A stretch of 7,516 nt of DNA from DASWUZ01 sp036401395 (GTDB lineage: Bacteria > Acidobacteriota > Terriglobia > Terriglobales > Acidobacteriaceae): positions 1 to 7,516 of the forward strand of contig DASWUZ010000345.1 of the NCBI GenBank assembly GCA_036401395.1, given 5' to 3'. The translations under genes were made by a program, and so were the position numbers. This document shows, in pieces, positions 1-6,053 of this stretch; within the stretch, counting starts at the first letter, position 1, and every line of letters begins with the position of its first letter. The notes beneath the pieces were generated by a model, which made no database searches, had not been told where the DNA came from, and saw only the letters and a list, made by a program, of their open reading frames with translations.

Positions 1-705
1 AACCTGCCCGGCCTCGAAACCAAATTCCCCGGTGTAGACCTCGTCATCATCCGTGAAAATACCGAGGGAGAATACGTAGGCCTCGAGCAGGAAGTAGTCC
101 CCGGCGTCGTTACATCGCTCAAAGTCATCACCGAAAAAGCCTCGACGCGCATCGCGAAATTCGCTTTCGAATACGCCCGCAAACAAGGCCGCAAAAAGAT
201 CCATGCCATCCACAAAGCCAACATCATGAAGATGTCAGACGGCCTCTTCCTCCGCTGCACCCGCGAGATCGCCAAAGGCTTCCCTGAGATTTTCTACGGC
301 GAACATCTCATCGACAACACATGCATGCAGCTCGTGATGAACCCCTATCAATACGACACCCTGGTTATGGAAAATCTCTACGGCGACATCCTAAGCGACC
401 TGTGCGCGGGCCTTGTCGGCGGTCTCGGACTTGTGCCCGGCGCAAACCTCGGCCACGAGGCGGCGATCTTCGAAGCCGTCCACGGCTCCGCCCCAGACAT
501 AGCAGGCAAAGACATCGCCAACCCCACTGCGCTTTTGCAATCCGCAGTCTTGATGCTGCGCCACATCGACGAGGGTACCGCTGCCGACAAGATCCAGGCG
601 GCAATAGAAAAGGTCTACTCCGAAAAGAAGTCTCTGACCCGCGACGTCCACGGCACCAGCGGCACTAAAGCCTTCGGCGAAGCCATTATCGAAGCGATGT
701 CCTGA
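1..705 (+). CDS. NAD-dependent isocitrate dehydrogenase, 3' part (5' end outside window)
   Basis: Oxidative decarboxylation of isocitrate to 2-oxoglutarate in the cytoplasmic TCA cycle. The reading frame is open from base 1 to the TGA at 703-705, giving 234 visible residues; the N-terminal part lies upstream of the window, so the internal ATG at 226 is not the real start. Seen in the sequence: RENTEGEY with the likely catalytic Tyr25 (fragment numbering), HKANIMK with catalytic Lys72, NLYGDILSD with metal-binding Asp129 and Asp133, and HGSAPDIAG followed by ANP. In the family, the ENTEGEY form points to isocitrate rather than isopropylmalate as substrate. APDI, where NADP enzymes such as E. 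coli Icd have APKY, points to NAD. Isopropylmalate dehydrogenase is the main alternative but is less likely. A GC hairpin follows 36 bases after the stop, and the next gene is convergent. Confidence 0.93.
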   Translation, partial: NLPGLETKFPGVDLVIIRENTEGEYVGLEQEVVPGVVTSLKVITEKASTRIAKFAFEYARKQGRKKIHAIHKANIMKMSDGLFLRCTREIAKGFPEIFYGEHLIDNTCMQLVMNPYQYDTLVMENLYGDILSDLCAGLVGGLGLVPGANLGHEAAIFEAVHGSAPDIAGKDIANPTALLQSAVLMLRHIDEGTAADKIQAAIEKVYSEKKSLTRDVHGTSGTKAFGEAIIEAMS

Positions 706-741
706 GCGCAATCGCAGCACGGTTGGATGTGTCAGTAATGC

Positions 742-763
742 GGGCCCGCTTTCCAGCGGGCCC
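742..763. terminator. GC-rich hairpin after the isocitrate dehydrogenase gene
   Basis: Perfect 9-bp stem (742-750 with 755-763, GGGCCCGCT against its complement) and a 4-base TTCC loop. It lies 36 bases after the stop codon, between two convergent genes, so it probably ends transcription or protects the 3' end of the mRNA. No T-run follows on either strand, so it is not a textbook intrinsic terminator. The following gap to 1042 holds only a small 7-bp hairpin (812-830) and no gene I can support. Confidence 0.5.
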
Positions 764-1042
764 ACTTAAGAGAGGCATATTTGGAGGGATTCGTTTTGGG
801 TACTACAGAGGTCGCTCGCGAAACGAGCGAGACAGAAAGGAGGAAGTTTCAGGAGGGTAAATCTGTGTAGCAGCCTCTTATCGTTGACCAGTATGATGCG
901 AGCCGGGCCTCAAAGGGTTTTACTTTAGTTAAATTTTCTGTCCGCAAGAGGTTTCTCGATTCTATCCAAGAGGCGTACCGGGCGAGGAAGCCTTGCCGGC
1001 CACGCGCCTGGCACATCAAGGTTTTCCCGCCACGCGTCCTCG

Positions 1043-2443
1043 CTACTGAGCGGCGGCAACGCGGTACAAAGCGCAGGCGTGCGGCTCTAGCGTCACCTTC
1101 AAAGACCTTTCCGCCCCAAGGTCCTTCCGCTCCCACAAGTCGCGTACCTTATAAGCGGCTGCCGGCAACGTAACATCCTTCCACGCGTACTCCAGCGTCT
1201 GTGCACTGTCGCCGATGTTGAAAACCGCCAGGTAGTATCCTTTGCCCGCATCTGCCTTCGCCAGCCACACGATAGCGCTATCTGTATGAATCACTGGATG
1301 GTTTCCGGTAGAGTGCTGGTCCACGGCGATCACCTCAGGGTCAGTGAGCAGTGAGGTGGTGAAGTCGTCCATTTGAGTCAGGTTCGCGCCCAGCACCAGC
1401 GGCGACCGAAAAATTGACCAGGCCGTCAGCAGAGTTCGCTGTTCATCATGGGTAAAGCGCGTGTCCCGCACCTTGCCGTAGCCTGGATTAGGCCCGATGT
1501 GCCCGATCGGCAGCATGTCGGAATCAGGCCAGTGTCCGGGAAGCACGTGGCTCGACCAGGCCGCAGCATTATCGAACTGGTTCTTCAGTCCCTGCGGAAA
1601 CGTGTTGCTCGCGTCCGGCTTGCTCCAATAGTCCCAGAAGTCGTCCGAGATACGCCACATCTGCGCATACTTCACCACATCGTCCGCCTTGGTCACCGGA
1701 GTAGGTCCCGGCGATAAACTCAGCACAATGGCGCGCCCCGAACCCGCCAGCGCCTTGCTCAGCATGTGGATCTCAGCATCATGGTAAGGCTGCGAGATGC
1801 AGTCAACCTTGAGGAAGTCGAGCCCCCAACTCGCATACAGCCTGGCCATGGAGTCGTAATAAGCCTGGCCTGCCGCATTGTCATTGATGCCGTAATTGTC
1901 CGCGTTCCAGCGGCAGATGTCCGACTTATTGGCCACATCCTGCGCATGATAAGGAGAGCCGGCCACCGGCAGGTTCTTATCGACGACTTCGCGCGGGATG
2001 CCGTGGACAATATGAAGCCCAAATTTGAGCCCCCGGGCATGCACCCAGTCCGCCAGCGGCTTGAATCCCGCTCCATTGGCGGCATCGGGATACCGCGCCT
2101 CGTCTGGCATCAGCAGCCCGTGGTCGCTGATCGAAAAAATGTACGCCGGCTTGCCCCCGCTCGCCGGATTCTTGAGGTACCAGCCCTCGTCAATCACGGC
2201 GTAATTCCAGCCGTACTCCTTCAGATGAGCATCAAGCCATTCAGCATTGGCCTTAAAAGTGGTCTCGTCAATCGTGAACCCATACGAGTCCCAGCTGTTC
2301 CAACCCATTGGGGGCGTGGGAGCCAGGAGGCCTCTATGCGTCGGCTGAGCCGGCAATCCTGTGGAAATGAGAAGAGCGCCGAAAACCAGCACCGGAGCAA
2401 GACGAGCATGACGAAACACTAAGCTAAGCGAACCACGAAACAT
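1043..2443 (-). CDS. Secreted glycoside hydrolase family 27 (alpha-galactosidase / beta-L-arabinopyranosidase type)
   Basis: Retaining exo-glycosidase of 466 residues acting on plant or microbial polysaccharide side chains, probably outside the cytoplasm. Residues 1-33 look like a signal peptide: Arg-rich start, hydrophobic core at about 16-30, possible cleavage near LPAQ. A (beta/alpha)8 domain follows, with PPMGWNSWDSYG (44-55), IDEGW (84-88), nucleophile Asp214 in LKVDC and proposed acid/base Asp268 in RISDDFW. The C-terminal part (about 385-466) fits the usual beta-sandwich domain. Classical alpha-galactosidases have Asp-Asp where this protein has Asp85-Glu86; the Glu form is the one I recall from the Streptomyces avermitilis beta-L-arabinopyranosidase of the same family, so the substrate is uncertain. 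The segment from GLKFGLHIVHG to KVDC is also longer than in plant or animal enzymes. The ATG has an AGGA box 9 bases upstream. The gene stands alone, convergent with the preceding one. Confidence 0.9.
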   Translation of the reverse strand: MFRGSLSLVFRHARLAPVLVFGALLISTGLPAQPTHRGLLAPTPPMGWNSWDSYGFTIDETTFKANAEWLDAHLKEYGWNYAVIDEGWYLKNPASGGKPAYIFSISDHGLLMPDEARYPDAANGAGFKPLADWVHARGLKFGLHIVHGIPREVVDKNLPVAGSPYHAQDVANKSDICRWNADNYGINDNAAGQAYYDSMARLYASWGLDFLKVDCISQPYHDAEIHMLSKALAGSGRAIVLSLSPGPTPVTKADDVVKYAQMWRISDDFWDYWSKPDASNTFPQGLKNQFDNAAAWSSHVLPGHWPDSDMLPIGHIGPNPGYGKVRDTRFTHDEQRTLLTAWSIFRSPLVLGANLTQMDDFTTSLLTDPEVIAVDQHSTGNHPVIHTDSAIVWLAKADAGKGYYLAVFNIGDSAQTLEYAWKDVTLPAAAYKVRDLWERKDLGAERSLKVTLEPHACALYRVAAAQ

Positions 2444-2476
2444 GGGCTTTCATCCTGAGCTGAATTCTTAAAAGGA

Positions 2477-2505
2477 GTTAGAGTCGCGCCGTAAGTCTAC
2501 CTCAA
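2477..2505 (-). promoter_or_regulatory. Possible sigma-70 promoter of the GH27 gene
   Basis: Read on the minus strand, TTGAGG (2500-2505) lies 17 bases before TCTAAC (2477-2482), each matching 4 of 6 consensus bases. This predicts transcription start near 2470 and a leader of about 27 bases containing the AGGA ribosome-binding box. Position and spacing fit well, but such matches occur by chance. No operator is recognisable nearby. Confidence 0.35.
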
Positions 2506-2604
2506 TCCACTTCGCCACGGCTGCGCTCCCTCCGCGTCAGCCGATGTTGGGGGGCGGGCTTTGCATTGGCGGACGGACTTTGTGGTCTAAACATTAGTCG
2601 GGCT

Positions 2605-2649
2605 GGCGCTCCCTACCCTCGCAGCAGCGGCGCTCCCTACCCTTGCAGC
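2605..2649. repeat. Tandem duplication, 24-bp period, two copies
   Basis: The 21-base unit starting GGCGCTCCCTACCCT and ending GCAGC occurs at 2605-2625 and again at 2629-2649, with a single C/T difference. It lies in the non-coding stretch 2444-2668, where I see no gene, just upstream of the dapD remnant. It looks like a local slippage duplication rather than a regulatory array. Confidence 0.7.
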
Positions 2650-2733
2650 TGCCCTGAAGGGTAAGCAAATGGAGCTGCGTAATTTGTTCCACTGACAGAA
2701 GGCGCCAGAGTGGCCCAATAGGCGGCAAGCGGC

Positions 2734-2965
2734 GACTGCGGCGTCTACGAGGCACCCTTGTCCGCCGCCGCGCCGTGCTCGCCGCCGGCACGATCCTGAC
2801 CCGCGGAACGCCGGTAATCCAGCCCATGAGAGAACTAGATACTACGTAGTCCGCGGCGAAGTCCTACGCGCCGAAGGGCGACTGGCCTCTAGTCATCCCC
2901 GAAGGAGCCGTGGTAGTCCCCGGCGCAAGGGCAGTAACACCGCCCTAGAAGACCTCCTGCCGTGA
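2734..2965 (+). pseudogene. dapD: Broken 3' remnant of a dapD-like tetrahydrodipicolinate N-succinyltransferase gene
   Basis: DapD transfers succinyl-CoA to tetrahydrodipicolinate in lysine and diaminopimelate synthesis and has a left-handed beta-helix with a conserved C-terminal segment. Pieces of that segment are readable here in order, but in changing frames: DCGVYE (2734-2751), GTLVRRRAVLAAGTILTRG (2751-2807) running to a TAG at 2847, YYVVRGEVLRAEG (2840-2878), PLVIPEGAVVVPGARAV (2886-2936) ending at TAG 2946, and TALEDLLP with TGA 2963-2965. The family order is CGVYEGT, then VLAAGTILT, then RGEVYRA, then IPEGAVVVPGSRA, then the strain-variable SLYTPVIVKY stretch (absent here), then a TxLEDLLR-like end. 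This needs at least three single-base shifts and a deletion near 2936-2940. A possible N-terminal trace lies upstream: ATG 2669 after AAGGG, and LTEGARVAQ at 2692-2718, which resembles the early RVAE segment; if real, most of the gene is deleted between them. Identification is by recalled family motifs, not by a search. Confidence 0.75.
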
Positions 2966-2986
2966 GCCTCGCGCCTGAAGTTGTTC

Positions 2987-3007
2987 GTATATCATGTTAC
3001 GATATAC
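2987..3007. promoter_or_regulatory. Palindromic operator of the toxin-antitoxin pair
   Basis: Perfect inverted repeat: GTATATC (2987-2993) and GATATAC (3001-3007) separated by 7 bases, ending 3 bases before the antitoxin ATG at 3011. VapB-type antitoxins with ribbon-helix-helix domains bind such short palindromes and repress their own operon. A clear Shine-Dalgarno sequence is absent between the palindrome and the ATG, so translation may be weak or leaderless. Confidence 0.7.
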
Positions 3008-3010
3008 CGC

Positions 3011-3250
3011 ATGAGAGTGCTGGTTGACGTATCGCAGGAGCAGCTAGCTGCCCTGGCCGACTTGGCAAAAAAGCGCAAGCTCCCGCGCGCCGAGATCATC
3101 CGTCAAGCCCTCGAAACATACGTCGTCACGAATCGGGCACCGCTGGCTTCCTACGTCGGCCTGTGGGCCAACAAAGGCAAGCTGGACAATCCTGAAACAT
3201 CAGACCCCGAGGCCTACGTCGCCAAGCTGCGTTCTGAATGGGAAAGATGA
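3011..3250 (+). CDS. VapB-type antitoxin, ribbon-helix-helix (CopG-like)
   Basis: Antitoxin of 79 residues, expected to bind and neutralise the PIN toxin encoded next and to repress the operon. The N-terminal half has the ribbon-helix-helix pattern: MRVLVDVSQEQ forms the DNA-contacting strand, followed by helix LAALADLAKKR and helix RAEIIRQALETYV. The C-terminal half (about 43-79, ending AYVAKLRSEWER) is the likely toxin-binding arm. I chose the ATG at 3011 because the strand starts right there. A TTG at 2981 would add ten residues, but would put the operator palindrome inside the coding sequence. No good ribosome-binding site precedes either. The stop overlaps the toxin gene, typical for coupled translation of such pairs. 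Confidence 0.85.
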   Translation: MRVLVDVSQEQLAALADLAKKRKLPRAEIIRQALETYVVTNRAPLASYVGLWANKGKLDNPETSDPEAYVAKLRSEWER

Positions 3251-3615
3251 GGTACATCGTCGATTCCGACGTCCTCATTCATGCCCTGAACGGAACGAAA
3301 CCATCTACAGTCGCGTTTTTGAACAGGGAATCTGACGACACACTTGCCATCAGCCTGATTACGTGGATGGAAGTAATGACCGGAGCGACAGATAAGAACC
3401 GCGCCCGCACCCGGGCTTTTTTATCTTCGTTCCAAGAAATCCATGGCATAACTCCAGCCATCGCAGAAAAAGCTGTAGAGATGCGCCAGACCATGAAGCT
3501 GAAGCTCCCCGATGCCATCATCTACGCGACAACCCTGTTAACGGGAAGCGTTCTAGCTAGCTACAACACCAAAGATTACCCACGCGGAACCCCGTCGGTG
3601 CATACTCCGAGATGA
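3247..3615 (+). CDS. VapC-type PIN-domain ribonuclease toxin
   Basis: Mg-dependent endoribonuclease toxin of 122 residues; VapC proteins typically cut tRNA or rRNA when the antitoxin is lost. The four expected acidic active-site residues are visible: Asp6 in VDSDVLI, Glu42 in WMEVMTG, Asp89 in KLPDAIIYAT and Asp110 in NTKDYP. The toxin therefore looks intact and active. I chose ATG 3247, which overlaps the antitoxin stop as ATGA and gives the usual MRYIVDSDV beginning; an in-frame ATG at 3238 would add three residues. GGGAAAG sits just upstream as a weak ribosome site. The target RNA cannot be read from the sequence. No clear terminator follows, and the 185 bases before the RNase J gene hold no further gene. 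Confidence 0.88.
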   Translation: MRYIVDSDVLIHALNGTKPSTVAFLNRESDDTLAISLITWMEVMTGATDKNRARTRAFLSSFQEIHGITPAIAEKAVEMRQTMKLKLPDAIIYATTLLTGSVLASYNTKDYPRGTPSVHTPR

Positions 3616-3800
3616 ACGCCCCCGGACCTCATTTGCCCCCACTTTTATGATTTCTCGAAAGGCGATTTAGCACTGAGGTCGCACCGAGGCAAACTGGTAA
3701 AATGATCCCTACTCCACCACTCAACCATGCTTCTACAGGCACCTACCGCGGTCTTTACAGACCCAAACCGCTACCCCCAACGTGCTAGCATTAAGGTTTC

Positions 3801-5465
3801 ATGGCTGAAAGTAAACTAAAGATCATTCCGCTCGGCGGATTAGGCGAGTTCGGAATGAACTGCCTCGCGCTTCGCTACCAGGACGACATCATTGTCATCG
3901 ATGCCGGACTCATGTTTCCCGAGACCGAACTGCTCGGCGTAGACATCGTCGTACCCGACATTACCTACCTCGTCGAAAACCGCGCCTCCGTCCGCGCCAT
4001 CATCCTCACCCACGGCCATGAAGATCACATCGGCGGACTTCCCTGGATCCTCTCCGAGCTCAACGTCCCCGTCTACGGCACCGAGTTCACCCTTGCCTAC
4101 GTCGAGGGCAAGCTTGAAGAGCACAAGCTCCTCGACCAGACCGAACTCATCGAGATTGCGCCGAACCAGAAGTTCACCATCGGCCCCTTCATCGTCGAGC
4201 CCATCCGCGTCACCCACTCGCTCGTCGACTGCGTGGCCCTCGCCATTGAAACCCCCGTCGGCATCGTGGTCCACACCGGCGATTTCAAGATTGATCTCTC
4301 GCCGCCGGACGGCAACGCCTTCGACCTCCACACCTTCGCCGAATACGGCAAGCGCGGCGTCCTCGCCCTTCTGCAGGACTCGACCAACGTCGACCGCCCC
4401 GGCTACACGCCCAGCGAATGGGCCGTAAAACCCCGCCTCGACGAGATCGTCTCCCGCACCAAAAAGAAGCTCTTCTTCAGCTGCTTCTCCTCCTCGATCT
4501 ACCGCATCCGCATCGCCCTCGAACTAGCCCACGCCCACGGCCGCAAGGTCGCCATCGTAGGCCGCTCGATGGTCGAGTCGTCGGAGATCGCGCAAGACCT
4601 CGGCTACCTCGAAATCCCCAACGGCCTCGTCATCAATCCCGGCCAGATCAACGACTTCGCCCCCGAAAAAGTCATGATCATGATCAGCGGCACCCAGGGC
4701 GAGCCCATGAGCGCCCTTTCCCGCGCCGCCGTCGACAACCACAAGTTCGCCCACATCGTGCCCGGGGACACCGTCGTGCTCAGCTCGCGCGTCATCCCCG
4801 GCAACGAGAAAAGCATCTTCCGCGTGATCGACCACCTCTGCCGCCGCGATGCCAACGTGATCTTCGATGACGGCTCTGCGGGGCTCATCCACGTCAGCGG
4901 ACACGCCAGCCAGGAAGAGCAGCGCCTGATGATCAACCTGCTCAAACCGAAGTTTTTCATCCCCGTACACGGCGACTACCGGCACTTGAAAAAGCATGTC
5001 GAGGTCGCCCTCAGCACCGGCGTCGTCGAGACTGCCATCCTGCTCGAAGACGGCCAGGTGCTTGAACTAGGCACCACGACTGCACGGACCGCCGAAAAAG
5101 TCACCGTAGGTCGCGTATGCATCGACTCCGGCGGATCGAGTACCGACGTCGTTGAAGACCTCGTCATCCGCGACCGCCGTAACCTCAGCGAAGACGGCAT
5201 CGTCCTCCCCATCATCACCATCAACAAGCACACCGGTAAGGTCGAGGGGCGGCCAGAGATAGTCACGCGCGGCTTCGCTGCCACCGAACAGGGCCTGATG
5301 GACAACGCCCGTCAGGTAGTCACCCGCACCCTCGAGCAATCCAGCGCCGAAGAGAAAGCCGACTACGGCGTAATCAAAGAAAAAGTCCGCATCGACCTGA
5401 AACGCTTCATCCAAAAAAACACCAGCCGCCGCCCCCTAATCATGCCCGTCATACTGGAAATCTAA
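3801..5465 (+). CDS. rnj: Ribonuclease J family exo/endoribonuclease
   Basis: Cytoplasmic metallo-beta-lactamase/beta-CASP ribonuclease (554 residues, normal family length) for mRNA decay and RNA maturation, with 5'-to-3' exonuclease activity in this family. Zinc ligands are visible in HGHEDHIGG (His71, His73, Asp75, His76), His139 in RVTHS, Asp161 in HTGDFK and His390 in PVHGDYRHL. Beta-CASP motifs follow: LQDSTN (191-196), the GRSM region near 254-257, SGTQGEPMSAL (296-306) and HVSGHAS (364-370). The C-terminal domain is complete, ending RRPLIMPVILEI. The loop usually written ATFASN in Firmicutes reads SCFSSS here (227-232), a modest variation. AAGG lies 4 bases before the ATG. The gene stands alone; weak TAAAAT (3698-3703) is a possible -10 box without a good partner. 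Nothing suggests truncation or frameshift. Confidence 0.96.
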   Translation: MAESKLKIIPLGGLGEFGMNCLALRYQDDIIVIDAGLMFPETELLGVDIVVPDITYLVENRASVRAIILTHGHEDHIGGLPWILSELNVPVYGTEFTLAYVEGKLEEHKLLDQTELIEIAPNQKFTIGPFIVEPIRVTHSLVDCVALAIETPVGIVVHTGDFKIDLSPPDGNAFDLHTFAEYGKRGVLALLQDSTNVDRPGYTPSEWAVKPRLDEIVSRTKKKLFFSCFSSSIYRIRIALELAHAHGRKVAIVGRSMVESSEIAQDLGYLEIPNGLVINPGQINDFAPEKVMIMISGTQGEPMSALSRAAVDNHKFAHIVPGDTVVLSSRVIPGNEKSIFRVIDHLCRRDANVIFDDGSAGLIHVSGHASQEEQRLMINLLKPKFFIPVHGDYRHLKKHVEVALSTGVVETAILLEDGQVLELGTTTARTAEKVTVGRVCIDSGGSSTDVVEDLVIRDRRNLSEDGIVLPIITINKHTGKVEGRPEIVTRGFAATEQGLMDNARQVVTRTLEQSSAEEKADYGVIKEKVRIDLKRFIQKNTSRRPLIMPVILEI

Positions 5466-5519
5466 AACTTAGAATAAACCGTCCTTGCACACCTCAAGCG
5501 AGCGGTTATGCCTGGCGAT

Positions 5520-5898
5520 CTACTTGTCGCCCGTCGGGATAATCCCTGCATTCTCGACCATCAAAATCACGGTGCGCTCCGGTGCCGTCGTCCGGCGGAG
5601 TATTCCTTTTGGCACCACAAACCCTTGCCGAGGTTTGAGTTCGACCACTTTATCTTCCAGATCGATTAGCAACTTGCCCTCGACAACATAAAAGAACTCG
5701 TCCTCGTCGTCGTGTTTATGCCAGTGGTACTCTCCCTGAATTACACCCAATCGCACCACCGACGCATTTACCTGGCACAGCGCCTGGTTGTACCAGATGT
5801 GCGGGGACGCATCCAAAGTTCCCTCTCGTTGATCATCTCCAAAGGCCCGTAATGCACGTTGAGCCTGGTGTCATAGGGATATTTTGCGGGGTGCTCAT
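5520..5898 (-). pseudogene. Frameshifted cupin-domain gene
   Basis: Would encode a small cupin of about 126 residues, function unknown, of a family with the conserved opening DTRLNVHYGPLE. The start is good: AGGAGA (5906-5911) lies 7 to 8 bases before ATG 5896-5898. MSTPQ is in the first frame, KYPYDTRLNVHYGPLEMINEREL in the next, and DASPHIWYNQALCQVN to the TAG at 5520-5522 in the third. Each shift equals loss of one base: in the A4 run (plus-strand T4 at 5882-5885) and in the T3 run (plus-strand AAA at 5815-5817). Motif 1 is intact: HWHKHDDEDE supplies two His and a Glu. In motif 2 the expected histidine of PxGxxH is Arg (codon 5595-5597, CGC, one transition from CAC). Alone, the longest intact frame is 5520-5816 from a TTG, which lacks a good ribosome site. 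Sequencing error in homopolymers could explain the shifts but not the lost ligand. Confidence 0.8.
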
Positions 5899-6003
5899 CG
5901 TTTTCTCTCCTGTCTCTCGTTCGAGGGCGTCAACATCATAGACGGCCTGAGGCAGCGACCCGCCGGGCCATTTCCGTGCAAAAAAACTGTCGTAGGTCGC
6001 CAC

Positions 6004-6033
6004 GTCAACTAGTTTACTTGACAAAAGCAACTA
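6004..6033. promoter_or_regulatory. Probable operator of the MarR/GNAT gene, half-site repeats
   Basis: CAACTA occurs at 6006-6011 and again at 6028-6033, 22 bases apart, about two helical turns. Inverted arms GTCAA (6004-6008) and TTGAC (6018-6022), and TAGTT (6010-6014) with AACTA (6029-6033), frame the -35 box. Such dyads over the promoter are what an autorepressing MarR dimer binds. The site lies between this gene and the divergent cupin gene and could govern both. Confidence 0.5.
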
Positions 6034-6046
6034 ATCGCGATGATAT
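6018..6046 (+). promoter_or_regulatory. Promoter of the MarR/GNAT gene
   Basis: Perfect -35 box TTGACA (6018-6023), 17-base spacer, then TGATAT (6041-6046) as a weak -10 box that keeps the first T and the final AT. The predicted start of transcription is about 6053, at or next to the ATG at 6054, which would make the mRNA leaderless. The absence of a Shine-Dalgarno sequence before 6045 or 6054 agrees with that. Confidence 0.55.
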
Positions 6047-6053
6047 GTGTGTC

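Noticed and set aside
812..830. Small hairpin (TCGCTCG / CGAGCGA) in the gap before the GH27 3' end
   Set aside because: Short stem without T-run or any adjacent gene it could serve; not enough to call a regulatory RNA or terminator.
849..1136. Minus-strand open frame of 95 codons overlapping the GH27 3' end
   Set aside because: No ribosome site or recognisable motif; the overlapping part follows the GH27 coding sequence in another frame.
1766..2422. Long plus-strand frame of 218 codons
   Set aside because: Lies wholly opposite the GH27 gene, whose motifs are clear; typical antisense shadow in GC-rich DNA.
2594..2827. Minus-strand open frame of 77 codons
   Set aside because: Arg-rich composition without family features, and it lies opposite the dapD remnant and the tandem duplication; it is a shadow frame.
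5476..5513. AACCG...CGGTT pairing after the RNase J gene
   Set aside because: Only 5 paired bases around a long loop and no T-run; not supportable as a terminator.
5833..6030. Minus-strand open frame of 65 codons
   Set aside because: Only its last part from ATG 5898 is real (start of the broken cupin gene); the upstream part crosses the divergent promoter and has no homology I recognise.
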